A DNA stretch of 64,000 nt. Origin: Synechococcus sp. CBW1002. Its GTDB lineage: Bacteria; Cyanobacteriota; Cyanobacteriia; PCC-6307; Cyanobiaceae. The stretch lies in NCBI RefSeq assembly GCF_015840915.1, contig NZ_CP060398.1:3720001-3784000 (forward strand), given 5' to 3'. The notes beneath the pieces were generated by a model, which worked only from the letters and a program-made list of their open reading frames with translations, was not told the origin of the DNA and made no database searches. Of this stretch, positions 44,950-52,523 are shown piece by piece; the stretch's first letter is position 1, and each line of letters opens with the position of its first letter. Made by a program: the position numbers and the translations under genes.

Positions 44950-45831
44950 GTGATCGAACCGCTGCCGCTCACTGTCCTGCCGCTCGCAGAACTGCCATCG
45001 CTGCCCGACGGCCTGCCCCTGGCGGTGGTGGGCCATGTGGAGATGGTGAGCTTCCTGGGAGTGACGCGATGGCCGCGTCCCGGACTGATTCAGCACGCCA
45101 ACGCCTTCGCAGAGGAACCCGCCGGCGGAGGGGCCGTGGTGGCGGTGCAGCTGGCCCGCCTCACCGGAGCCCGCGTGCCCTTCTTCACCGCCCTCGGACG
45201 CGATCGAATCGGCCAGCAGGCTGCCGAACGGCTCGAAGCCCTGGGACTGGAGTTGCATGTGGCCTGGCGCGATGCCCCCACCCGCCGGGGCGTGAGCTTC
45301 ACCGATGCCAGCGGGGAGCGCGGCATCTGCGTGATCGGCGAGCGACTCGCCCCCCAGGCCAGCGATCCCCTGCCCTGGGAGCGGCTGGCGGCGATGCGGG
45401 GCGTGTTCGTCACCGCAGCCGATCCGGAGGCCCTGCGCCTGGCTCGCCGGGCGGCGTGGCTGGCGGCCACGCCCCGGCTGCGACTGCCGGTGCTCCAGCA
45501 GGCGGGCGTAGCCCTCGATGCCCTGATCGGCAGTGCCCTCGACCCTGGCGAGCAGCTGCCGGACGACGCGATCGATCCAGCCCCGGCCATCTGGATCGGT
45601 ACCGAAGGCGCAGCGGGTGGCCACTGCAGACCAGGCGGACGTTTCCAGGCGCTGCCCCAGCTGCGGCCCGTGGTCGACAGCTACGGGGCCGGGGACAGCT
45701 TCGCCGCCGGCGTGAGCGCCGGTCTGGCCGCCGGTTGGTCCCTGGCCGCCGCGCTCAGCCTTGGCTGCCACTGCGGCCGGGCCTGCCTCGACGAGCTGGG
45801 GCCCTATGCCAGCCAGCTGCAGCTCCGCTGA
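44950..45831 (+). CDS. PfkB family carbohydrate kinase
   Basis: 293 residues from GTG 44950. Ribokinase fold with the ATP/anion-hole motif DSYGAGDSFAAGVSAGLAAG (the DTxGAGD element with Asp base) and the N-terminal GGGAVVAVQLARLTG element. It phosphorylates a sugar or nucleoside, the substrate being unknown. It is slightly short in the lid region. Followed 88 bases later by an unrelated membrane protein gene. Confidence 0.88.
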   Translation: MIEPLPLTVLPLAELPSLPDGLPLAVVGHVEMVSFLGVTRWPRPGLIQHANAFAEEPAGGGAVVAVQLARLTGARVPFFTALGRDRIGQQAAERLEALGLELHVAWRDAPTRRGVSFTDASGERGICVIGERLAPQASDPLPWERLAAMRGVFVTAADPEALRLARRAAWLAATPRLRLPVLQQAGVALDALIGSALDPGEQLPDDAIDPAPAIWIGTEGAAGGHCRPGGRFQALPQLRPVVDSYGAGDSFAAGVSAGLAAGWSLAAALSLGCHCGRACLDELGPYASQLQLR

Positions 45832-45919
45832 CCCTTTTTCTGCCCCCCCTGGCACCGCCCTGATCAGTGGCTCGGGCACCTGTGGCATCGTGGGGCGCCC
45901 TCACGCCGCCTGAGATCGG

Positions 45920-46561
45920 ATGTTGGTGCGGATCCGCCAGGAGCTTGCAGAGGCGGCACCACTGGCGGTGCTGGTGGGGGCCACGCTCGGTTATGGCCTC
46001 ACCACCATGCTCGCGAGCGCCCTGGGCCAGAACAGCAGCCTCAGCATGGAGGCTCTGATGATCGGCACCCTGCAGATCTTCGGGCCGGTGGGTGTGAACC
46101 TGATCTGGATCAGTCGGTCGGCCCCGCTGCGGGTGGGCCTGGTGGCGCGACACCGCTGGCACCAGATGCAGCTGGGTGAACGGCCCGATGCCGGCGGCCC
46201 GCGCCTCTGGAGGGAACTGACTGCGGCGATGATCACGGCGGTGCTGCTACTGCCTTACTTCGTGGGCGCCATCCTGCTGGCCGGTGTGGTGGCCACACCC
46301 CGTCTCGATAACGCGGGGCAGCTGTGGGAGCTGATGGGACAGATCAGCCCGGGTGATCTGATGCAGACGCTGCTGCGCACGGCCCTGTTCGCCGCGGTGG
46401 CCGAAGCCCTCTGCCTGCGCAAGGGCCGCCGGCTGCAGACGTCTCTTGAGGAATTGCCCCGCCTGATCGCCGATGCGATTCCGGAGTGCTTTCTCGCGGT
46501 GATCGTCCTGGAGGCGGCCTGGCTCACCCTGATCGACCCGTTCCACGGAATCCTGCGATGA
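45920..46561 (+). CDS. Integral membrane protein upstream of the MCE gene
   Basis: 213 residues, four or five membrane spans. LAVLVGATLGYGLTTMLASALG and ALMIGTLQIFGPVGVNLIWI form the N-terminal half, and MITAVLLLPYFVGAILLAGVV lies in the second. It does not show the usual MlaE permease signature, so I call it unrecognised. Its stop overlaps the start of the MCE protein gene (ATGA), making a functional link with lipid transport likely. An MlaF-type ATPase is not adjacent. Confidence 0.65.
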   Translation: MLVRIRQELAEAAPLAVLVGATLGYGLTTMLASALGQNSSLSMEALMIGTLQIFGPVGVNLIWISRSAPLRVGLVARHRWHQMQLGERPDAGGPRLWRELTAAMITAVLLLPYFVGAILLAGVVATPRLDNAGQLWELMGQISPGDLMQTLLRTALFAAVAEALCLRKGRRLQTSLEELPRLIADAIPECFLAVIVLEAAWLTLIDPFHGILR

Positions 46562-47484
46562 CAGAGCTCCTTCCCGCCGGCCCAGGAGAGCCTTCCGGCC
46601 CCGGCCAGCTGCCGGCATGGCCGCCCCGCCGGCCGGTGGTCAGCCGCCTGAGCTGGCTGTTCATCATCGGCGCCCTGCTGATGGGCGGCTGGGTGGTGCG
46701 GGGCATGGTTATGGAGCAGCTCCGCTGGCGCAACAGCTTTGAAGCCCGGATGCGCACCCGCGACGCCACCGGCATCTGGCCAGGCGTGCATGTGACCCTC
46801 TCCGGCTATCGGATCGGTCGGGTGGATCGGGTCCAGCTCGGACCTGATGGTGTGGTGGCCGTGGATCTGCGCATCGTGGAGCGCTACCGCTCGCTGCTCG
46901 GTCCGCGTAGCCGCGCCTACGGCACCCGGCCCGGGGTGATCGGCGACAGTGAAATCGCCATTACGGCCGACCCCAGCCCACCGGGTTCTGCGTTGGCACG
47001 CACCGATCTTCTGATCCCTTACGACCCACCCACCGACGTGGCCGATCTTCTGCAGGAGCTGGCCCAGACCCGTCTGCAGCTGGATCGCACCCTGCAGAGC
47101 ACGGTCAAGGTGGTCGAGAAAGACCTTCCCGGCGCCATCGGCCGCTTCAACGGCACCCTTGCCGACGTCAGCCGCCTGGCCGGCACCCTCAACCGCGAGA
47201 CCGGCAGCACGGCAGCCGTGACCCGCGACACCCTGCGCGCCTACCAGCGAACGGGCGCGGAGGTGGGCCAGACCTCCACCCGGGTGGATGCTGTGCTGCA
47301 GAAGACCACACCGGAATTGGTGGGAGCGCTGCGCGAAATCCGCCGCTTCACCGCCGGCACCAATCGCCTGCTGGAAATGTTCGCCGCTCCCCTGCTGGTC
47401 GACCCTCCCGCCGAACAGGAACCGGCCAGTCCTCTGGCCAGTCCCTCAAGCAAGGCGAATCCATCTGAAAGAACAGCCAACTGA
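46558..47484 (+). CDS. MCE (MlaD-like) lipid-transport protein
   Basis: 308 residues. One N-terminal membrane anchor (SRLSWLFIIGALLMGGWVV), then the MCE domain (about 60-150) with TGIWPGVHVTLSGYRIGRVDRVQL, and a long helical C-terminal part (about 165-290) with heptad-like Leu/Val spacing, ending in a Pro/Ser/Lys tail. MCE proteins form hexameric rings or tunnels that carry lipids across the periplasm, and cyanobacterial MlaD works with the outer membrane. The start overlaps the preceding membrane protein gene by 4 nt. Confidence 0.88.
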   Translation: MTELLPAGPGEPSGPGQLPAWPPRRPVVSRLSWLFIIGALLMGGWVVRGMVMEQLRWRNSFEARMRTRDATGIWPGVHVTLSGYRIGRVDRVQLGPDGVVAVDLRIVERYRSLLGPRSRAYGTRPGVIGDSEIAITADPSPPGSALARTDLLIPYDPPTDVADLLQELAQTRLQLDRTLQSTVKVVEKDLPGAIGRFNGTLADVSRLAGTLNRETGSTAAVTRDTLRAYQRTGAEVGQTSTRVDAVLQKTTPELVGALREIRRFTAGTNRLLEMFAAPLLVDPPAEQEPASPLASPSSKANPSERTAN

Positions 47485-47541
47485 GGCTGCAGCCGATTGG
47501 GGATGCATGGGAAGATCTCCGGATTCACGCGGGAGTCAGCC

Positions 47542-47940
47542 TTGAATGACATGCACGCAACTGGCTCCAACGCAGCAACAATGGGCCAGCAGGCTGCAGA
47601 GTCTGGGACTGGCGGACGGGAACCGCTGCTGAACAGAATGGCTCCCATGCTGGCCACGGCCCTCGCCCTTCTCCTGAGTCCCGCGGCAACGGCCGAGGCC
47701 GCCGACAACGAATTCCTGGTACGCCAGGCCGTGGACTTCTACTGCGGCAGCATGAAGAGCGAAAATCCCGGCCGGATGACTGATTACGACCGAGGGCTCT
47801 ACGAAGGCATGGCGATCGGATTCATCTTCGGCCAGTACCCCAAGCAGGCTGATTTTGTCGAAAAGCTGGGGGAAGATCGCTTCAACGGACTCTTCTACGG
47901 CGGCATTCGCAAGCAGTGTCCTTCCAAATCATTCGACTGA
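47542..47940 (+). CDS. Small secreted protein of unknown function
   Basis: 132 residues from TTG 47542, which has a GGGAG Shine-Dalgarno at 47531-47535, six bases upstream. ATG 47551 is the alternative. A hydrophobic segment (APMLATALALLLSPAATAEA) ends in a likely signal peptidase site. The mature part, about 70 residues, has two Cys (FYCGSM and RKQCPS) that could form a disulfide and a Gly/Tyr/Phe-rich centre (LYEGMAIGFIFGQYPKQ). The family is not recognised. It lies 57 bases after the MCE gene. Confidence 0.6.
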   Translation: MNDMHATGSNAATMGQQAAESGTGGREPLLNRMAPMLATALALLLSPAATAEAADNEFLVRQAVDFYCGSMKSENPGRMTDYDRGLYEGMAIGFIFGQYPKQADFVEKLGEDRFNGLFYGGIRKQCPSKSFD

Positions 47941-48151
47941 GACTCATCGCACCAAAGTTGATGGCCTACAAAGTCACTGGCCTAATGGTCGGCAGACTGT
48001 GATCACTTGCTTGAACTGTATCAATGTCATCCGATAGCTGTTCAACGTGAGCGAATTCGCACAGCGGCGGTTCAGCCGATGTAAATCTGCATGACAGGTC
48101 AGCCTGGTCTGTTGCATTGGCGACCGAAGTGAGATTGGGTCCTGACTGGTG

Positions 48152-48652
48152 ATGGAGCAGACCTCCCCGGACTTTTCCATGGATTCCCCCACTGCGCTTG
48201 CAGCCGTTGCCCTGGCTGCTGTCTCATGGGACGGTAGTCTCACGCGAGCCGGCACCCGTTCTCTACGCCACCTGCTGGATTACCGAGCTCCTTACAACCA
48301 GCGCAGCGAAGCCCAGATGATCGCGCTGATGGATGACCTTCTAGCCGAATTACGTCGGCTCGGAGCTGAAGGACTGATGGAGCGGGCAGCCAGCGTTCTC
48401 GACCCGCGACAACGGCACACCGCCTATGCCATGGCTGCAGAAATCATGCGCTCTGATGGACCGCTGCTCGAACAGGAGCAGCTGATCCTTGAGCATCTTG
48501 CCGAAACGCTCAGCATTGACCTTCTCGAAACAGCCAAGGTATTGGAGGTGATGGATATCCTTCACGCTGCCTTGGACGATCCGAATTGGTTAACGCCAAC
48601 CGACGGGACCCTGCGCACAACAGACAAGCCCGTTGCAACGGTGGCCGTCTGA
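48152..48652 (+). CDS. TerB-like (tellurite resistance family) protein
   Basis: 166 residues, all-helical, with the duplicated TerB-type pattern: an N-terminal block ALAAVALAAVSWDGSLTRAG and a second block AYAMAAEIMRSDGPLLEQEQLILEHLAETL, each with an acidic S/M-x-DG metal-binding-like loop. TerB folds occur in stress and membrane-associated signalling. No tellurite gene cluster is near. The GTG at 48149 and ATG at 48152 are adjacent start options. Cytosolic. Confidence 0.75.
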   Translation: MEQTSPDFSMDSPTALAAVALAAVSWDGSLTRAGTRSLRHLLDYRAPYNQRSEAQMIALMDDLLAELRRLGAEGLMERAASVLDPRQRHTAYAMAAEIMRSDGPLLEQEQLILEHLAETLSIDLLETAKVLEVMDILHAALDDPNWLTPTDGTLRTTDKPVATVAV

Positions 48653-49039
48653 AACGCTGAATCACGGACTGCGATCCATCACGACGGTCCGCAGCCGCAA
48701 TGTCATACCCCCACTTCTCTTTCACCTGCTTCCCCTATGCGATTATTCTCCCCTAATCTGTGTTCGTAAGCATCACTGGAACGATCAGTCGATCCTGAGG
48801 CCGCTACCGGGCACAGACACAGGGAGGCGAGAGGGACACAGCCGAGATCCCGAACAATCGCATCGTGTGACATTGGAGGCCACAAGGCTCGATGGGAATC
48901 GCTGTGATCAAGTCCTATGGCGAAAGGGAAAAAGCAAGGAGCTCTTATATACCAAGCAAAGCTTGAACATTCAAGTCAAAGACATCATATAAGTAGGCGC
49001 CTCAACACTCTGTTGAATCCCGAAACGCCAATTCAGAAA
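48653..49039. other. Gene-free region before tRNA-Ser
   Basis: 387 bases with no convincing coding frame on either strand. Base composition drops below the window average toward 48940-49000, where short AT-rich runs (CTTATATACC, CATCATATAAG) occur. No repeat or hairpin with a T tail was recognised. Confidence 0.4.
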
Positions 49040-49124
49040 CGGAGGGGGCGGGATTCGAACCCGCGGAGGCTTTCACCTCGCTGGTTTTCAAGACCAGAGC
49101 CATCAACCACTCGACCACCCCTCC
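49040..49124 (-). tRNA. tRNA-Ser (anticodon UGA)
   Basis: Read on the minus strand from 49124, a 7-bp acceptor stem GGAGGGG pairs with CCCCTCC, followed by discriminator G. The D arm, the anticodon loop TCTTGAAAA with anticodon TGA closed by CTGG/CCAG, a long class II variable arm (GCGAGGTGAAAGCCTCC) and the T arm GCGGGTTCGAATCCCGC are all present. CCA is not encoded. It decodes UCA/UCN serine codons. Length is 85 nt including the discriminator base. Confidence 0.95.
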
Positions 49125-49354
49125 TTGGGCCGCCGCGAGATGCGGACCAGCGTCCGCCGTACGAACGCCTCCCCATTATCCCATAGTCATTTCCCTCAAC
49201 CGGCGGAACCGCCTTTGGCACCGTCACCTGCTGTTTCAGTCGCCATGGTTCCAAACGTCGGCCTAGCTCCAATTCCCTTACCATTCTTTAGGTCGTTTAC
49301 TCAAACCCGCGGGTCACCTCCCCCGCCCAACTCGGAGCAGACATCTGTCGGAGC

Positions 49355-50512
49355 TTGATGGCCACCCAAAAGCATCTATCGATCCAGAAGACTTTCACCT
49401 TGATCGCGACGATCAACGGCGGCGTCTTGGCCTATTTGACCATATATAACTTCACTTTACTAAGAGGGGAAGCGGGAGCGCATTCATCGATCTACGTTTC
49501 GCTCCTCCTGACAATGATCTTGTCAGCACTTGCCATCATTTCCTATCGTATTATTTTTGCCAGAATCGTCTCGCCATTAGCACATCTTGTAGAAGAAACC
49601 CGCAAGATTGAAAGCAATACCAACGATGAAGTCTATCTCACCGTAAGAGGAAGGGACGAGGTCAGCCTCCTTGCTCACAGGTTTAATATTTTACTATCAA
49701 AGATGCGTCAAGCCTTCAGCGAAATTGAGGCCTCCAACAATAAGTTAGTCCATGCAAATTCTAAAATATCCGAGTCCCTCCGTTACGCAGGATTACTCCA
49801 ACGCTCAATTCTGCCAGATCGACAATTTAGAGATGTTTTTGGCGACGAGCATTTCATCCTTTGGCAGCCTCGTGACACCGTTGGTGGTGATTACTACATT
49901 CTCCACACCGAAGCCGATCGTACCCTGGTCGGAGTAGCTGATTGTGCCGGCCATGGCGTTCCAGGAGCCATGATGACGATGATGGCCAGGGCAGGGGTAG
50001 ATCGCTCGGTACAAGATCTTGGAATCAGTTCGCCAGCGGCCTTGTTGATGGCAATTGATACATCAATGCGCAGCCTGCTGAGTGATGCCCAGCTGAGCCG
50101 AGCAATTGCCACTAGCATGGATATGGGTCTAGCCTTAATTGATTTTTCGAACGGCTTGATACGATTCGCAGGTGCCAAGATTTCACTCTATTGGAGTAAT
50201 GGCACCAATGTGTACAAGCAGAAGGGTGACAATCGCGCCATCTGCGGTCGTCATCCTGGAAATTTTCAAGATCATGACATCAAGCTCATCCAGGGATTCA
50301 CATACTATTTAACCACCGATGGATATCTAGATCAATCTGGAGGTGATCATGGCTTTGGGCTCGGCAGTGAACGTTTCTCCTCTTGGCTGCTCCAACATGC
50401 TGACAAGCCTCTAGAAGATCAACGCCATGCATTTTCCGAGAGCTTAGCCAATTTTCGAGGAAATCTTCCCCAAAGAGACGATGTTACCGTCTTGTCGTTC
50501 CGCCTGCCATAG
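49355..50512 (+). CDS. siaA: SiaA-like membrane PP2C/SpoIIE-type phosphatase
   Basis: 385 residues: two membrane helices (about 12-33 and 45-68), a HAMP-like linker (RIVSPLAHLVEETRKIE) and a PP2C SpoIIE domain (about 160-385). Metal-binding motifs are intact: DTVGGDYY, VADCAGHGVPGAMMTM, TTDGYLDQ and RDDVTVL. In Pseudomonas aeruginosa SiaA dephosphorylates SiaC and so promotes c-di-GMP synthesis by SiaD. The three following genes match SiaB, SiaC and SiaD in order. The periplasmic part between the helices is very short. Base composition is clearly AT-richer than the neighbouring genes, suggesting horizontal gain. Confidence 0.85.
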   Translation: MMATQKHLSIQKTFTLIATINGGVLAYLTIYNFTLLRGEAGAHSSIYVSLLLTMILSALAIISYRIIFARIVSPLAHLVEETRKIESNTNDEVYLTVRGRDEVSLLAHRFNILLSKMRQAFSEIEASNNKLVHANSKISESLRYAGLLQRSILPDRQFRDVFGDEHFILWQPRDTVGGDYYILHTEADRTLVGVADCAGHGVPGAMMTMMARAGVDRSVQDLGISSPAALLMAIDTSMRSLLSDAQLSRAIATSMDMGLALIDFSNGLIRFAGAKISLYWSNGTNVYKQKGDNRAICGRHPGNFQDHDIKLIQGFTYYLTTDGYLDQSGGDHGFGLGSERFSSWLLQHADKPLEDQRHAFSESLANFRGNLPQRDDVTVLSFRLP

Positions 50513-50613
50513 AGTTTGATGTTCATTTGCTTCTGTGCTTTTTGCTTATTTATTCATGACTTGGAACCGTCAAGCCCAGTCGCTCCATATCTGCAGCTGA
50601 ATCTGAATCTACC

Positions 50614-51162
50614 ATGACCATCTCCATTCACAATCTATCAACGTTACGCCATTATTTTTGTAATGAACGCATTTTCATTTGCTTTAATGGTCCTATTTCG
50701 CGTAGCCTTATCGGGGAAATTGGCCTCGCGCTAAAAAATCATATCGAATCGATACAGACTAGCCAAACGGCAGCAATTGATGTCTTCAGTGTGTACGTAG
50801 AAATGAGTCAAAACATCCGTCATTATATGAGTACGCGTCAATACAATGAAGAAGATGCTTCAGCCACCGTGGTCATTGCCGCAACGGATGAATCGCATTA
50901 TTCTGTTTCGGCTGGCAACGTCATTGAGCGTGCCGATGGGAACAAACTGTTGGAGCGGATCCAAAAGCTTGCCTCACTTGATAAGATAGAGTTGAAAGCG
51001 CTCTACAAACAACAATTGCGCCAGCCACGCAAGGAAGACTCTGTCACCGGTGCGGGCCTTGGCTTGATTCAAATCTCCAGGATCGCCTCCCGCCCCTTGG
51101 AAGCTACCCTTGACTTGCTGGACGACGGACGAGCTTTCTTCACTATCCGCGCCATTATCTGA
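50614..51162 (+). CDS. siaB: SiaB family protein kinase (DUF6272)
   Basis: 182 residues. The GHKL-like elements are visible: EMSQNIRHYM in place of the N-box and GAGLGLIQISRIASRP as the glycine-rich ATP-lid motif, in the arrangement of SiaB/DUF6272 kinases. SiaB phosphorylates SiaC on a threonine, opposing SiaA. It is cytosolic, 101 bases after siaA and 6 bases before the siaC reading frame. AT-rich like the rest of the operon. Confidence 0.8.
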   Translation: MTISIHNLSTLRHYFCNERIFICFNGPISRSLIGEIGLALKNHIESIQTSQTAAIDVFSVYVEMSQNIRHYMSTRQYNEEDASATVVIAATDESHYSVSAGNVIERADGNKLLERIQKLASLDKIELKALYKQQLRQPRKEDSVTGAGLGLIQISRIASRPLEATLDLLDDGRAFFTIRAII

Positions 51163-51168
51163 GTGCCT

Positions 51169-51566
51169 ATGAATTCTCCTACCGGCTTGAACATGAGCCT
51201 TCCCGCCAGCCAGTCAACGCCTGCGATCGACGCTGATTGGAACGCAGGGCTCCTGTTATGACCGGCGAATCCTATCCAGAGAATACGTACGAACTGTTTG
51301 ACCAAGTGATCTCTTGGGTGGAGCAATATTTACAAATAATATCAGCGCCGCTCAGAGTCGACCTCAAGCTTAACTATCTAAACACAAGCAGCATACGCGC
51401 AATGATTGATATCTTTGATCTTCTTCAGAGAAGTTACGACGAAGGAGGTGATGTTTCTGTTCATTGGCTTTATGACTGTCGCAATCCCCGATCAGCAGAA
51501 CTAGGAGAAGAATTCAAAGAAGATTATTCTTTTCCCTTTGAGATTCTTTTGACCACAGAGAGCTGA
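51169..51566 (+). pseudogene. siaC: SiaC-like regulatory phosphoprotein gene with a 1-nt frameshift
   Basis: From ATG 51169 the frame encodes STPAIDADWNAG, the start of DUF1987/SiaC proteins, and runs into TGA at 51259-51261. In another frame, ATG 51258 continues the family sequence without loss: MTGESYPENTYELFDQVISW, then YLNTSSIRAMIDIFDLLQRS, the site whose Thr is phosphorylated in SiaC. One base is missing at the CTGTTATGACC junction. The second part (51258-51566, 102 residues) could be made by reinitiation at the ATGA overlap and would keep the phosphosite but lose the first beta-strand. Real mutation and sequencing error cannot be separated here. Confidence 0.8.
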
Positions 51567-51571
51567 TTACC

Positions 51572-52372
51572 ATGGTTCGCAAGGAGGTTGATGAACTTGA
51601 GCTGTTGATACAACAGCTCTTGGATGATGAATCGCATCATGGCCATCCCTTGCATGCCGCCCTGGAGCAGCTTTGGCAACGTATGGCCATGCAGTTAGCG
51701 AAGCTTGAGCACGTCACTGCATCTGATCACAGCCATTCAGCCGCTTCTTCAGAAGAGCTGAGTCTGATGCATCGCTATGACAAGCAGCTGCGCCGGCTGG
51801 AACGTGTGATCAAGATTTCGGATCGCTACCAAGCCATGCTGAAGGATATGAATGTAAGCCTAAAGGAAGCTGCAACCCACGATCAACTCACAGGCATCCC
51901 CAACCGCCGTTTAATGGCAGACCGCTGTCGAGATGAGGATGAGCGTGCATCCAGGCATGGCACCACCTACTGTATGGCCATATTTGATGCTGATTTCTTC
52001 AAGGCAGTAAATGACACCTATGGACACGATATAGGAGATCAGGTGCTGATTAAGCTGGCTTCAACCTTGCGACGGAGTATGCGTGAATATGATCTTTGCG
52101 CGCGTTGGGGCGGCGAAGAATTTCTCGCACTTTTTGTTGGGAGTACAGCCACGCAAAGTCAAGAGATAGTCGATCGAATCTTACTAGAAGTCCGAAATCT
52201 AAGCATACCCACCGATGGGCATGAACTTCGGGTCACGATGAGTGTCGGGCTAGCGGAACACGAACCCGGCGAAACTTATATTGAAACATTCACAAGAGCC
52301 GATACCGCTCTATACGAAGCCAAGCAAACTGGCCGAAACCGATGTGTTTTTCATCGCTTTGAGGCATCATAA
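51572..52372 (+). CDS. siaD: SiaD-like diguanylate cyclase
   Basis: 266 residues. The N-terminal helical region (about 1-105, likely coiled-coil dimerisation and SiaC-binding) is followed by a complete GGDEF domain: DQLTGIPNRRLMADR, DADFFKAVNDTYGHDIGDQVL, ARWGGEEFLALF and MSVGLAEHEPGE. The catalytic GGEEF is intact, and an RxxD inhibitory site (REYD) lies five residues before it. It makes c-di-GMP, and in the Pseudomonas system unphosphorylated SiaC activates it. It lies five bases after siaC. Cytosolic. Confidence 0.88.
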   Translation: MVRKEVDELELLIQQLLDDESHHGHPLHAALEQLWQRMAMQLAKLEHVTASDHSHSAASSEELSLMHRYDKQLRRLERVIKISDRYQAMLKDMNVSLKEAATHDQLTGIPNRRLMADRCRDEDERASRHGTTYCMAIFDADFFKAVNDTYGHDIGDQVLIKLASTLRRSMREYDLCARWGGEEFLALFVGSTATQSQEIVDRILLEVRNLSIPTDGHELRVTMSVGLAEHEPGETYIETFTRADTALYEAKQTGRNRCVFHRFEAS

Positions 52373-52523
52373 CGAGAAAAGACAAGTAGGGTGATAGATT
52401 AATTCATTGGCCGGAAAGAGATTGATCTTAGATGGCCATCTCCTTTGAGACAGCTATTCCTATGGACCCATGGCTCCCAAAGGTTCGGACACACCATGAG
52501 CCAAATGGCTAGGATGCAGCCGG

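Noticed and set aside
48917-49186. 89-codon plus-strand frame spanning the tRNA
   Set aside because: It runs through the complement of tRNA-Ser. The peptide includes the typical antisense-tRNA artefact RGRDSNPRRLSP.
49125-52372. Classical tRNA-integrated genomic island
   Set aside because: The AT-rich operon is next to tRNA-Ser, but on its 5' side. No integrase and no repeat of the tRNA 3' end were seen, so integration at this tRNA is not shown.
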